Source of the DNA: Bryum argenteum
Lineage: Eukaryota; Streptophyta; Bryopsida; Bryales; Bryaceae
Length of the DNA stretch: 64,000 nt
Direction: 5' to 3'
Assembly: GCA_037043015.1 (NCBI GenBank)
Contig: CM073324.1
Coordinates: 23,204,097 to 23,268,096 of the forward strand
Shown here: piece by piece, positions 35,529 to 50,656 of the stretch
How the letters are laid out: each line of letters opens with the position of its first letter
Position numbering within the stretch: the stretch's first letter is position 1
The notes under the pieces: model-generated
Databases searched by the model: none
Told to the model about the DNA's origin: nothing
Seen by the model: the letters and a program-made list of their open reading frames with translations, nothing else
Position numbers and translations under genes: made by a program

Positions 35529-38500
35529 ATGGCGACGTTGACGCCGGGAGTTTTATTGAAGCTCCTGCAGCATATAAACTCGGATGTGAAGGTAACTGGG
35601 GAGCATCGCTCGGCGCTGCTGCAGGTGATATCGATCGTGCCCGCGCTCGCAGGAAGTGAGTTGTGGCCAAACCAGGGATTTTACATCAAGGTGTCGGATT
35701 CCTCACATGCGACGTATGTTTCTTTGGGCGAAGAGCACGACGATCTGATCTTGAGTGACAAGCTGCAGCTGGGGCAGTTCATTCATGTCGACCGGCTCGA
35801 AGCGGGATCCCCTGTTCCGCTACTTCGCGGCGTGCGGCCGCTCCCCGGTCGTCACCAATGCGTGGGCAATCCGGAAGATCTTGTTGCTACTGTTGTGCCG
35901 ACGTCGAGCAATGACAACTCCATGCAGCCCGATCTCTTCCAGCCCGATTTGCGCACTTCTGACACCATCGACAGCTTCTCGCGTAACGCATCCAACAGGT
36001 GCGTGTTTGGCTTTGCTTTGCTCCATTTGGGTAGCATTGATTGAAAATCTAGTGCGGAGCTGATGCGGGGGGAGGGGTTGATTGCAGGTTTGATCCATCG
36101 TCAGCGGAGAGCATTGCAGGAAAGAACGCTGAGAGGTCGCACGGGATGAGCAATGGGCATGCGATCATGGGCAGGTCGCCGTCCAATGGATCGCACAGGT
36201 TTCACGACGTGGAGGTGACGACGGTGGAGAAGACGATAGAGATCTCTTCGGATGACTTTGGCGCGCAGCTGACAGAGCGGCTGGCGCGCGGCTCCATGTC
36301 CAGAAATACCTCTTTCAAGCCCGAGGGGCGGTCGAATGCGCCGCAGCAGGAGGACCCGACGCGGCGCAAAGTGTGCTCAGACAAGCCCAAAGCGTACGTG
36401 GATTGTAACTCCGCCTCGTTGCAGAAAGAGACCAATAAAACGTCCTCTCCAACTTCGCGGTCGCAGTCCATCATGAGCTCGCTCTTCACTGATCGAAGAT
36501 CGCCCTCGTCCCTCTTCACACGCAGCGTTGTGGCTTGCCCGGAAGATCGTGTGATTCCCTACAGGGACACGCCTACCGCAACCTCGCGCGCCAAGCAAAC
36601 CTCCCCCCTCACCAAGCGCTCCGTCAGCACAGGTGCAATTGCCCACCACTAGTGCTAACCTTTCAATCTTGCTCATGAGTTCGAATTCTAGAAATTTCTG
36701 TGGGTTGCAAGAATATGACGGCAGGAAGAATTTGGAAGTAGAGTGTAGGTCAGTACTAATTGAGTGTTGAAGAGCATCTAATTATCCTGATCGTGGGGAG
36801 GGATTAAGGGATTGGCCAAATTAGGTTGCAATGTGATAAGGTTTATGTGTAGTTTGAGTAACTAAAGGAAATGGTTGGCAGGTCGAGTAGTGAACGGGGT
36901 TGTTGACGCTACAAAGCGCCGCTCCATGGGGAGCAGCGTCACGAGCGTCACGAGCGTGCGAGCAAACGAGCCCGCCGTGACCGTGGCGGGCAAGAGTCTC
37001 CGCAAGAGCTGGGAAGGCGCCAAGAGCACTGGCAAGGACCGGCCGCAGCCCAAGGCGGCGTCCGCCAAGCCCGACGTCAAGGCCACACTCTGGTCCTCGG
37101 TGAGCATTCACACTCCCCACCACTCCTTATTTGTGGTCTCTGTCAGGTAGAATCTTCCACCTCGCAGTACAGCAAGTCTACTTCATCACCAACAATAAAC
37201 AGTTGTCGTACATCCTGCAAGGTCTAGCTGAATATTGGAACTGGCACCTGAGTGTGTAGGTGTCTGGGTCACGGAAGCTGGGCGTGGACGCGAATGGGAA
37301 TTCGGCATCGCTGGATCGGGGACCCTCGTCACCGCATGTCGCGAATGGACGAGCGAGCCACAACCGCGTGGACAGCAACTGCTCCGGCGTGGGATCTGTG
37401 TCCCCCACACACTCTATATCCAGCGTCAACAACGCCAACGACGTTGAAGTGACGTCCGCTCTCACCAGCGGCAACTCCTGGGAATCTCTTCCTGGCAACT
37501 TGGCCACATTCGGCATGGTCAGTCCCTAGCAATCCCATATATCAAGAGAAGTCACATCCATTCGTTTTACCGGATCATCGGACTCCGTGTCGAGACGAAA
37601 TTAGGAAACTCTCATGAGAGTAAAAAGTCGATATTTGTCCTGCAAGCATCAGATCTGAAGCCTAATTGCAGATGATGACGTTTATTTCTTGCAATGAAGA
37701 TTGTGAGGCTAATGTTTCGGATTGACCGTCGTTGCAGGAAGCAATGCAATCCCGGGAGGCTGCAACTTTGGCTGCAGTGGAAGCTCTTCAAGAAGCGTCA
37801 GCAGCTGAGAGTGTGCTTAGGAGTCTAAGGTAAAGCCACAAGCCGTAAATTAGTGTCTTGGTCGGCAATCGAGGTCAGTAATTTTGGAGCTGGAGATTCA
37901 CATTGGGAGTTTGTGTGCAGCATGTTTGCGGAGCTATGCGCAGTGGCGCGGACAGACCATCCTCAGCCATCAGTAGAGTACTTCCTGAACCTGCACCAAT
38001 CCCTGAAAAACGCAGTGGCGGTGTCCGATGCTCTCTCGACCGCGAGAAACTCGTCGGAAACAGCAGCAGACTCGGAGGGTAACGAGCCTTCCAATAACAA
38101 CGACAAGGCACAGGTGGTGATGGAGAAGTCGCGCAGCGCGGCCAGCTGGGTGAACGCGGCGCTCACGTCGGATCTCGCAGCGTTCTCCATTCAGAGCAAG
38201 CAAGGCCCTGGATTGCGAAGCTCCGTGTCGAAGCGGGCAACGAGCCAGCAATTGCAGGTCATGCTTGACAATGGGCCGTCAACAGTGCCTCGAGGAAGAA
38301 GCTCGTCACCCTCCGTCACCACGCGCGCCACTCTATCCACCCCGTCCTCCCCCAAAGCGCGTACTGCTCTCTCCTCTGTCGGCTACATCGCCAATGAGAA
38401 GCGGACCGCCGCGGAGTCACGCTCCCAATCTCCAGTAAAGCCCTACCCAGCCTCCGTGCTACCCGCATTCCGTCCCCTATTAGTTGTTGACAATTTTATC

Positions 38501-39074
38501 ATCTGTGCAGGTGCCTGTGCTGTCAAGCTCCAGGCGTGCGAATGCCATCAGTCGTATAGGGCTGGGCAAAAGCTCGAAATCGAGTAGCAAAGTGACGCCG
38601 GAAGTGCAGCCGGTGATGGACGCGAAGCCGGTGCCGCCAGTGGCGACGGCTGCGACGCCACCGCCGGCGTGGGTTCGCGGCAAGGGCGTGGCTGAGACCG
38701 CGGAGTTGGCGAAGCAGGTGGAGAGAGAAGCGCAGCGCTGGTTCCTGAACTTCATGGAGGGCGCGCTGGATGTGGGTTTTCACGTGGCCACGAGCTCAGC
38801 GAACCAGGAGCGCGAGGACCATCTGCTGCACGGCGCCAAGGTGATGAGCCAGCAGGAGAATAGTCACATCGCCACAATGCTCTCGCAGCTGAAGCGCGTG
38901 AACGACTGGTTGGACCAGGTGGGCGAGGGCCTCGACGCCAAACTGATCGAGACTAAAGCTCGTCTGAAGCGTAAGATCTACGATTTCCTGCTTCAGCACG
39001 TCGAGTCAGCAGCTGCCGCTCTTGGCAACGTCTCCTCCATCACGGTTTACTCCAAACCTCAGCTCGTGAACTGA
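35529..39074 (+). CDS. DUF936 family protein
   Basis: Plant-specific family; some members are reported to act on cortical microtubules (CORD proteins, from memory), so a cytoskeletal role is possible but not shown here. Seven exons join in frame: 35529-35998, 36088-36632, 36882-37099, 37260-37517, 37738-37829, 37921-38434 and 38511-39074, giving 886 residues. The DUF936 domain spans residues 1 to about 120: [19 protein letters not shown], then [37 protein letters not shown] and [15 protein letters not shown]. The middle (about 150-700) is Ser/Arg/Thr-rich and low in complexity, as in the family. The C-terminal 190 residues are helical and conserved-looking ([56 protein letters not shown]). 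The ATG starts the domain directly, as in relatives. Confidence 0.93.
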
Positions 39075-39559
39075 TCTGACCTCATTTACTGGCATGGTAT
39101 TAGCAAGGTATTAGGCAGGTGTAGATTCTTATGAGCACTCCGGGAACGCGGATGCGAGTGAGGCTGATGAGGACCAAGGCTGTCACGGCGACCCTCAATG
39201 ACGTCTTTGCTCGCATTTTCAATGAGGATGAGCTTTCAGAGGGGTATATTGAGTTATTGAGATGCTATCAAAAACATCACATGTACATTACATCACATTT
39301 TATTTACTCGATTCTTTTCATATTCATTGGATGACTCTTTGTTTGCCTGGTTCGTGGTGATGACGTTCTGTCTCACTTGAGCGGCGTGGCTAGATGTGCA
39401 GCGGCGTCGTGAATGCTGCTGTTCACTTTCACGATTTGCAAGCTTGCGCTAGCTCTCCGTTTCGGTGAGTGAATCTTTATGAGCTGTTGACAACAACAAT
39501 CAATGGAGGTCTGTCAGTTTCATTCAGCAGCAGCCTCTGCAAGTGCCACATTTCATGTG

Positions 39560-42513
39560 TTAGAATTTTACTACTCTAAAAGGGTTCGAAGAACGCATTA
39601 CTCCGAGACACTCCATAGTCTGGTAGTAAGCCCTTCCTTGGAGTGGTGCATGTCCCAGTCTTGATTCTGAAAGGTATCTGGTCCTACACAGACCACACAT
39701 TCATGTCAGGTTTTATACATCAATAATCTGTTGTCGCAAGCTACCACTTTGCAATGGAGTAAAGGGACCTTGCATGTGTGGCTAATTGGATATAGCACAT
39801 GATGAGATGTTTTGAAGTGAACGTGATATCACAAGATCTGGTTTGAATTCTACTCTTCCACCTCTCAATCGTCAGATGACTCGGAATCGGGTCAAGGAAA
39901 CTGAATTGGCCAAATGAAAAACATTGCCACCTGTTTTCTTGACCCAAATTGCTCGGAAAACAAGATGAATTAAACTCATAGATCTCCGGAACAACCAAGA
40001 ACAATCGCGAATCAAATGAAACCGTAGACTACAAATGACATGTCGTTCTCTCGTTCAGTTTAATCTCTCTGCATGAAAAACGGACTATTTATCTGTATGA
40101 CTTCCACGCTGTATAAGCATATAGCATAATGGGAGTTTACGGGGTCAAAAGGGATAAGGGTACATACCACTCAACATAACCAGGGTCCACAGTGAATCCG
40201 TAAATGTCCACTTGCTTGCAGACGGAGAGTGCTAACTGAATTGCCTTAACTCCAGTCCCTTTTGCAGCTACTCCCAATGGTGGGCTGAGCATAAGATACA
40301 CTGGGTTCCGGATTGGCACCTCCTGCACAAAATAATCAGAATCTAATTCGAGGTTTCCGGAGATCAAGAATTCATTGTTCCGTATGAACTTAGACCTTTC
40401 ATTCATAAACAAAAGGGTGAAGTTTGTGTATTCTGAAGATTTGCTGTACCCGTATCATTCGATTCATGATGTCGTGAACAGTCGTCTTCACGATGAAAAC
40501 CTCCTTCGCAGACGCTGCTCAGTGCAAAAATCATTAACAATGGAGGCGTTAAAAGTAAGATGGCTGTTGAGACGAGCTATTAAATTTTCTTCCTACAATG
40601 CGAGCAACCTTTAAGCATTACAATCCAGTTTTTAGAAGAGAATGGGGACTTCGTACTTGCAAGTGCCGCAACTTTGTCTAAAGCTTTCGCAGTTCCACGA
40701 TTGAGAATGCGAAATGTGGTCTTCTTTCCCACATGATGAGTGTCATTCTGCAAAATTGAAAATGCAGTTTGATCTGATAATAGTTAACGGCTTTCATTTC
40801 AGAATTGAAATAGCACAGATGCCAATGTTTATCAGCCAATGTAGATTGACCATTGCGAATCAAACCCAACTTTTTCCAGCAAGTCTCTCTGTCTTTGAAT
40901 TGGTCAATAATTTGTCTCCTTTCACAAACAGTAAGAGTGTATCACGATAAATAACATTTTTCACCAGATGCCAAAAATCGAAACTTCAACATTCATACAT
41001 TCAAAAGCTTGAGAAGTTCACCGACGTAAGTTCCTAATAACCTCCAAACAGCTGATGAACGAATGTCATTAAAACTTTCAAAAAAATAGGATAGCGGCTG
41101 TAGGTTTGTGTTTCAAGAGTCTTCTTTCACTCGTGGTACCTCAATGGGAGCTCCATTCATTCGAAAGACTGCGTCGTGCTCATCAATCTCAGCTCCAAAC
41201 CGATCCTTAAGCAAATCACCAGAGTTCCCTACTACTGCACACCGACCATATTGACCGGGAACGAATGGAGGAGACTGCGGAAGCACCAACGCCAGCTTTT
41301 CCTTGCACACGCTCACGTTCAAACACATTTGGCTGCAGCAGCACGATGATAGGTAACTCAATACCTGAAAATTTGAATGTATTTATCCCCAGCCATTGCA
41401 ATGCAGTTATTTATGTACAACCTTCATCACGTTCAAAAGAACATTGTGTTTCATTTCAGTAGACCTGTGGCCTTTGTTGATGCGCGTCCATGCGTAATCC
41501 CGCCACCCATTGGGCAATTTATCAATGTAGTCCTTGGTCAAGATTGTGGTGCTGTTCCGCACCTGCAGCTTCTATCAGTGACTCCTTGACTTCTTCTCAG
41601 CGATTCCTTAAAGCAAATAATAGTGCCTCAATAATGTCACACAGTTTGAAAAGGGGTGTACCTTTTCCCACAGCTCTATCATGTCGCAAAGATTGAATGT
41701 GTAATCAAGGCCTTCCAATTCTCCGGTTGTAGGGTCTCTCTGCACAGAAGATGCGATCGTTAACTTAAGCTTCTAAAAATGAGGAGAAACGCAAGAATTG
41801 GCCATGGCTTCTTACCCACATGGCTGCCGAGGCGTCGGTAAACACCAGTTTCACTTCGCACTCGTTAAGAGGTTGAGCATCTAAGCCCATCCCTCGCTCC
41901 CTCTGCAAAAGGCATACATAGATCTCATGTAAATATTATACTCAAATGGATTGAATCTTTCATGAGATTTAGTTGCACACGAGGTTCAAGGCAACAGTTT
42001 TGAGCAGCCTCAATCCTTCGATGCGGTAAGATCTGGTCTTGAACCCATGCTGTAATCCTTACAGCATAACTCATGTAATTCTCATAATATTTCATTCCCG
42101 TAGTTTTGCAACATTTCATGATTGAAGTTTTGCTCAAATTTCTATTGGAAGGCAAAGATAGTTTTATGGGGTCTGAATCATGGTATCTGCTCTTACAATA
42201 CATTGAACGAGATCGATCTGGAAACTTTCCAGGCTTACGCCGCATGCATCCAGATACGTGAGTTTCTTCCACCGTCCTCCGCCTGCAAGATCAAGGATTC
42301 AATCGATCACACAGTCGTGAACCGGCACATGTTCTTCGCTTGCGTGTGTCGGTACAAAGGTTGAGGTTGAGATTCCTAAAATTGCAAAAGAAACGGCTAA
42401 AAATTTAGAGTACCATAAGCGGCGAGTCTAACGTAGTAAACGACAGAGGACACCGTGGCGAGCATCAGCAACACGACCAGTCTCGACGGTGATTTGAAAT
42501 TAAGCTTCCCCAT
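39560..42513 (-). CDS. Sialyltransferase-like protein, GT29 family
   Basis: Golgi glycosyltransferase-like protein. Plants lack N-acetylneuraminic acid; relatives (SIA1/MGP2, SIA2 in Arabidopsis) matter for pollen growth, with Kdo- or Dha-type donors suggested. Exon 1 (42513 to about 42414) gives [20 protein letters not shown] and a membrane anchor, a type II topology. Sialyl motif L is [20 protein letters not shown] with [12 protein letters not shown] (exon near 41113-41361). Later exons give [20 protein letters not shown] (about 40660-40745) and [17 protein letters not shown] (about 40445-40505). Motif S is in [20 protein letters not shown] to VDPGYVEW (40322-40168). The last exon (39683-39560) supplies [20 protein letters not shown] then QTMECLGV, with the His and Glu of the VS motif. 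Other exons near 41.5, 41.7 and 41.85 kb were read less precisely. It is divergent from the next gene with a shared 582-bp upstream region. Confidence 0.88.
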
Positions 42514-43095
42514 GGATTCTTGACCTTCTGCCGTTTCTTGAAAGCGTGCCCTCTTTCAATCAAGAGATAATGCTAAACCCTAAAGCCTGTTTGTTGAAGA
42601 ACAAGATCACTCCATGGTAAGGAGCCCATGCTGGTCTATTCTGTTGTGTCCAACCTAGTATGTAAGCGACCGGTACATTCCCATACACAGGCTCCGTGGG
42701 GGTTTGCTCAAGCAACAAGAATTTTAGATTCCAGCTATGCGGACCCGTCCAGCGATGTCTATTTTACAAGAAGGCAGCGAGCAGGAGAATTCTCGTAGAA
42801 ATTGATCCAAATCCCCTAATCCGTGCAATATGGAAAGATGGTGAATCATCCTCTGCTACGTTATGGAAAGATTCTGCTACGTTAGTTTGAGAGATGGTGG
42901 AATGTGCCTGCCTTAGATTTGGGGGAGATGGTAAAGCATGTTTTCTACTCTGGTGCCGCGGTCTTGATTTGAAAGAACCCTAGGGTTGCTGAGATGATTT
43001 TCAGGGAGCTTCAAGCACTAGAAGCGTTCTCTGCACTGCGGGCAATTCTTCAATCACTGCGTGCTGTGTATTATTTGAATTTAATCTAGTTCGCC
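42514..43095. promoter_or_regulatory. Shared upstream region of two divergent genes
   Basis: The 582 bases lie between the ATG of the sialyltransferase-like gene (minus) and that of the STR6-like gene (plus). They must hold both promoters and 5' UTRs, so a bidirectional promoter is possible. No TATA box or other element stands out convincingly. Confidence 0.4.
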
Positions 43096-46144
<3,049 letters not shown>

Positions 46145-46535
46145 CATTTACAGTGAAATATCCAACATTCTTAGTAGCTGCAGCGATCACTTCTTCCTTG
46201 CTGTAGATGGCAACCAGATATGAGGCTCAAAAGTCTTGAACCGTTGCGGATTTGACACTGACCTTCGGTGAGGTCCAGCTTGTGAAGAACAGTGAACTCT
46301 TTCAAACTCACTACAAACTGATTCTCCTGGGAGCAGATCTGAAGTGCTTTGTGCAATATTCTTAAGCGAATGCGAATTGATAAGATAAGTACAAAAAGAT
46401 GGCAGAAAACGTCATCGTCACCGATTCGGGAACAGTCGATTTTTTTCTCATCCAGTGTACTCATCAATGACAAAGAATGTGCAAAAGCTCTAAAATTAAA
46501 GAATGTGATGGTACATGAAATGCTTCGTCTATGCA

Positions 46536-47986
46536 TCAGACTATGTAACATGGGTATACAGCACGGCAAGCAGCTGCGGAGCTCCTGGCGGTTGATTTTA
46601 TCCTGGCAGCCGATTTGGCAATCTCGGAAGCAGTTGAGTGCTCCCTGTTCCAGAAGTATTTGCCTTCTGTGATGCACGGATGAATGGCTCGAAAGCGTGT
46701 CAAGGGAGCTTCGCTCTCCGCCACATCGATCAAGTCCTGCACTGTGCACACGTTCAGCACGATGGTCGGGGTCCTGAACTTGAAGTGGCTAGTGTAGGGA
46801 GACGTCAACAAAATTCCGCAGCAGTGTCTCTGTTCCCAGTAAGCCATGTACGACAGCATTCTTCGTGCCTCTCGACAGCCCCACTTCGGCTTATAGATGC
46901 GCATCGTCTCCGGATTCCCTGCAATTTCGAACGTGATCGACGTCTGACATGTTCCACTCTTGGCACATGTGGGTGCGAACTTCCCGTCTCTGTCAAACCT
47001 GAAACGCCAAAAGGAGGTCAGGCTTCAATTACCGTAGTTGCACTTGCATACACCTACCAGTGATCTGGATTTCGACAATCTCTGAAGTTTTATATCAGCC
47101 CGTCTCATCATTGCTAATCAAAGTGTGTTCTCTCACACTAGCACGTATGACTTCAATAACAATGAAAGGCAGTCCAAGAATTTTACGGATATCGAATGGA
47201 AGTTCATCCAAACCTGAAGAAAACGTTGAGATCACCGACATATATTGCGAGCTCGATGAGCACATGCTCGTTCTTGAGATCTCGGAAGAACCGACAGCCA
47301 GCTTCATCACTCAGATTGACATCCAGCTCGTAAGTGTAGCCGGGTTCACTTTCATATTCCCTGAGCACACTGATGCCTCTGAGAGAGATCTCGGCACTAT
47401 GTCGGAAGAATCTATAGGCGGTGGCTTTGTTCAAGAAGCTGAGCTTGAGATGCTTGACGGTGTCGGTAGGAATGTCGATGACATCAGACTCCTGGGGTGC
47501 AACCACGAGGTGCGAGTCGTGAAGACAGTGCACGGTGTTGCTGTAACCCTGATGGCAATAGATGCCTCTGCCGTGAAGCCTCCAACTGGTTTCCTTGAGA
47601 GGGAAGTACTCGTCCAGCAGCAATTGCCACAAGGCGTACTTAAATCGTCGCCATTTGGAACGGGGAGAGAAGAAAAACTCTGTCAAACTGACGATGATGG
47701 GGACGAGGGAGAGTAGTATCAGGATCGATAATACTGTCAACAACCATCGCCTGCTGTTGCTTGTTCTCTCGGCTGCAAGCGAAATGACTGAGCCCCAAAA
47801 CACCAAAATGGCTTTCAAGTTCATCCTCTCGATCACAGGATGCAAACTCCTCGCAAAGATCGATCTCCCACACCAACATGGAACAGACATGAGTTCTGAT
47901 GATGCTGAATCTGCGTGTGCAGACATTTGAATGAATGATCGGTAGCTACTGTTGTGCCCCACACGGGAACTGGAAGGGGCGAACAT
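46536..47986 (-). CDS. Predicted two-pass membrane protein, unrecognised
   Basis: I do not recognise this gene. Two exons (47986-47214 and 46998-46536) join in frame through TTCAG|GTTTGG and CAG, giving 411 residues from the first ATG (MFAPSSSRVGHNSSYRSF). Later in-frame ATGs at MSAHADSASS or MNLKAILVFWG are possible starts. Two hydrophobic segments follow: MNLKAILVFWGSVISLA (about residues 64-80) and RWLLTVLSILILLSLVPIIV (about 88-108). After them comes a long soluble part with beta-strand-like alternation (HLKLSFLNKATAYRFF, YTYELDVNLSDEAGCRFF, VLIELAIYV) and many cysteines (CAKSGTCQTSITFEIAG, WGCREARRML, HCCGILLTS). A membrane-anchored lumenal or extracellular domain fits. It lies tail-to-tail with the STR6-like gene, about 390 bp apart. 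Confidence 0.6.
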
Positions 47987-48299
47987 ACGAGTGGCTCTAG
48001 ATTCCTCGACATGCAATTCGAGCCAGGGCTCTTAAAGGTTGACAGATGGATTAGAATCTCCAATCCTGAAGGGTACATCTTCATTCACAATGATGCTCAT
48101 TCAATCTTCATCTTTCCAAGAAGGTTCCTAGTTTGAGAAATGACAATATTTTGGTCAAAGGACATGATTGCGGAGCAGTTGGCTTGGTCTCATTGCCTTT
48201 GTCATCCAGGTTACAGGAAGATGCTATATGCCGAGTTGCCGACAGTGGCCAGTGGAGCTTTGTCAGCCCTACAGTTTTGGGTTGGATTCCATTCAAAGT
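47987..48299. other. Upstream region of the membrane-protein gene
   Basis: Probable 5' UTR and promoter of the minus-strand gene starting at 47986. No clear motif. The sequence passes into repeat element A at about 48.2-48.3 kb. Confidence 0.3.
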
Positions 48300-48746
48300 C
48301 TTGTTTTAGTGGTAGAAACTTTAACCTGATTAAATATGTATTGATGATAGGGTATGAAATTTGCGTGTAAGGGGTCTAGTTTTGGACTATTTTTTCTTTG
48401 TAAGATTTGGGGCAGTTTTCATCATTGAAAAAGTACTATTTGAGCCAAGATATTTGTTTGAGAGAAAGATGAACAGCTTCCTAGTTGATTGCAAATTTCA
48501 TGTTCGTAGTATTTTCACTTTGAAGTAAAAAGGATAGTTTCTGCAGCTTGTTTTGCACACTAGAACATTATGATCTCACAATTTCTAAGGTCCCATGAGT
48601 CAAGTTTTAGTTCACATGATTTACAACAAGTCTACTACAAGTTTGTACACTTGAAATCTAAGTAAATTATCTTCATTTCCATCTATGTCACTTTTCTGAG
48701 AACTGAGTTTTTGGCTGAAAGTACCCCAAGAAATTTTAGGGGTTAA
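48300..48746 (+). mobile_element. TTAA element copy A, apparently 5'-truncated
   Basis: Aligns by eye in the same orientation with the right half of copy B (about 49440-49935). Shared landmarks are GTCTAGTTTTAG-type words, CTTTGTAAGATTTGGG, a TTTTCACTTTGAAGTAA stretch, the GATCTCACAATTTCTAAGG stretch and the end TTTTAGGGGTTAA (48734-48746). No matching left TTAACCC tip is present upstream. No ORF of note. Confidence 0.6.
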
Positions 48747-48954
48747 GGGGGGGTGGGGTAATGTGTTTAATTATATGATATTAACAACCAATATTCTAAT
48801 CAAGGAGTTGAGGTACGACGAACAATTCTAGAGCAAGTGAATCAGGTATTTCACTTATGAGGACGAGGCTTTTGAAAAACCAAATAGGGTATGTAGGAGG
48901 ATGATAATAGCTTACATACCTTCAATTTTGTTAAAGGTACTTGAGATACACCCG

Positions 48955-49935
48955 TTAACCCTTAATTGGGCCGAATTTCAAAAATTGACATATTGGATGA
49001 CTACAACAACTTTGAAAAGTCATAACTTCTTCATCCGGAGTGTGTTTTGGATGAAATTAATTGAGGTGCGTCTCAAATCAAGTATACTTTGTGTGGAAAA
49101 AATCTCAGACTCATGCAATGAAGTATGAATATATGAAATGCATTTTAGTAAAGGTGGCTCTTGTTTTTGAGTTTTCAAACATGGGGTGTGTTTTGCCATT
49201 GGGAGGCCATTATGGGAAAACAAATAGATATTCTCATGACTTTTTATACATAATCATGATCTTCAGATGAAAGCTAATAAAATCTTTGTAGGAGGATTTT
49301 TTATGCAGATATTTTTGATATTGGATTTGCAACGATGTTTCTATCATGAAAGAAAGTGAATAACTGAATGAATTATGAGGGGCTATATCTCCTTATCCAT
49401 TGTTGGATTTTGACTTTATTTTTTGAAACTGATTCCAATTAGAGTCTAGTTTTAGTAGTAGAAAATTTGACAAAATCAAAGATGTATTGAAGATGAGGCA
49501 TAGATTTGAGTGCCAAGGGTTGAGATTTGGACCTTTTTTCCTTTGTAAATTCCTTTGTCAATTTTCACCATTGCAAGGTGATTATTTGGAAAAAGAAATT
49601 CTTCTCATGAATCTTTTTCGTTCAAGGTTGTTAATGAGATGAAGGTGAACATCTTCGTAGGTGGTAATTTTTTGATTGCAATAAGTATGTTGGTAGCATT
49701 TTTACTTTGGAGTAAGAATGTTGAGATTTTGTGATGTTTTTTTGAGTACTAATATGTTACGATCTTGCAATATATAAGGTCTCATGACTCAAAATTTGAC
49801 TGACATGATGTACAATATGTTTACTATGAGATTGTACGCTTGAGATCCAAATAACTCACCTTTGTCTCCATTTATGACACTTTGTTTGAGAGTGTGTTTT
49901 TTTTCTAGTGGTGAGTCAAACCATTTAGGGGTTAA
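48955..49935 (+). mobile_element. TTAA element copy B, 981 bp, apparently complete
   Basis: Begins TTAACCCTTAATTGGGCC (48955) and ends CATTTAGGGGTTAA (49935), so both tips read TTAA then CCCYTAA inward. The left part matches the complement of the right end of copy C: GGGCCGAAT, TTGACATATTGGATGAC and ACTTCTTCATCCGG occur in the same order. The right part matches copy A. Longest ORF is about 75 codons, so it is non-autonomous. Confidence 0.7.
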
Positions 49936-50525
49936 AAAAGTGGTTTGTATCTTAAAAGTCACTCAAAACACAACATGCTCATGTTTTTCATACTTTGTGC
50001 CTTAAAATCACTCAAATCTCAACAATGGTCATGTCTGATTAGAAGAGTGGTCATGTTGCATTCTTCTTTCATTACACTCATACATTTACAAATGACTATT
50101 CAAATTGTGGTGTTGGATAGTCTTACAAGAAAGGCATGCCACCGCTCTTGGATCCTCAACTTTCAGCTCCTACATGTCAAACTCTCATGCCATGACATTG
50201 GAAATACAATCCAAATAATGGCCCTACACATCATGGACGGTGGAGAAACGACTTGGTATGGAGCTGGAAATTCGAGCGCCATGCGTTAGAGAAGAAGCAA
50301 CTTGGTAATTCGATCACCGCAATGCTTGCTCAAAAACAAGGTCCAAAGAGAAATAAATTGAATGGAGAATGGCGGGTCCCTTAGAGCCCTATACCCTAAG
50401 ATTCCTTTGCCCACCGTTGGCCGGACTATATCCCCTTAATCACTTGCTATATCAAATGTTTGTCAACTTTAGATTCCTCATTCCATACCTCACAATTTAT
50501 AATTAGTGCAAAGGAAAAAGTTATG
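49936..50525. other. Intergenic, no supported gene
   Basis: AT-rich. One plus-strand ORF of 114 codons (49945-50289) has no recognisable motif and begins inside repeat-like sequence. I do not support it as a gene. Confidence 0.35.
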
Positions 50526-50656
50526 GTTGAAACAACATTGTTCAAACAACATAATGAGGAAAATGTTGTTTCTAACTCTGAAGTGTTGTTTGGCACTAGT
50601 GGTTGAAACAACATTCAAATCTTTGGCAATATGTTGTTTCATTATGTTGTTTCAAC
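50526..50656. mobile_element. 131-bp inverted-repeat element with GTTGAAACAACAT ends
   Basis: The ends GTTGAAACAACAT (50526-50538) and ATGTTGTTTCAAC (50644-50656) are exact inverted repeats of 13 bases. Additional internal copies of AACAACAT and ATGTTGTTT occur in both orientations. It could be a tiny MITE or a palindromic satellite remnant. Confidence 0.5.

Noticed and set aside
47060-47716. 218-codon plus-strand ORF
   Set aside because: Antisense to the first exon and intron of the membrane-protein gene, which has proper splice sites and transmembrane segments.
46536-47986. Idea that the membrane protein is a seipin
   Set aside because: Two membrane segments and beta strands are reminiscent, but they sit together at the N-terminus and the seipin core pattern (LxLPxSxxNxxxGxF) is missing.
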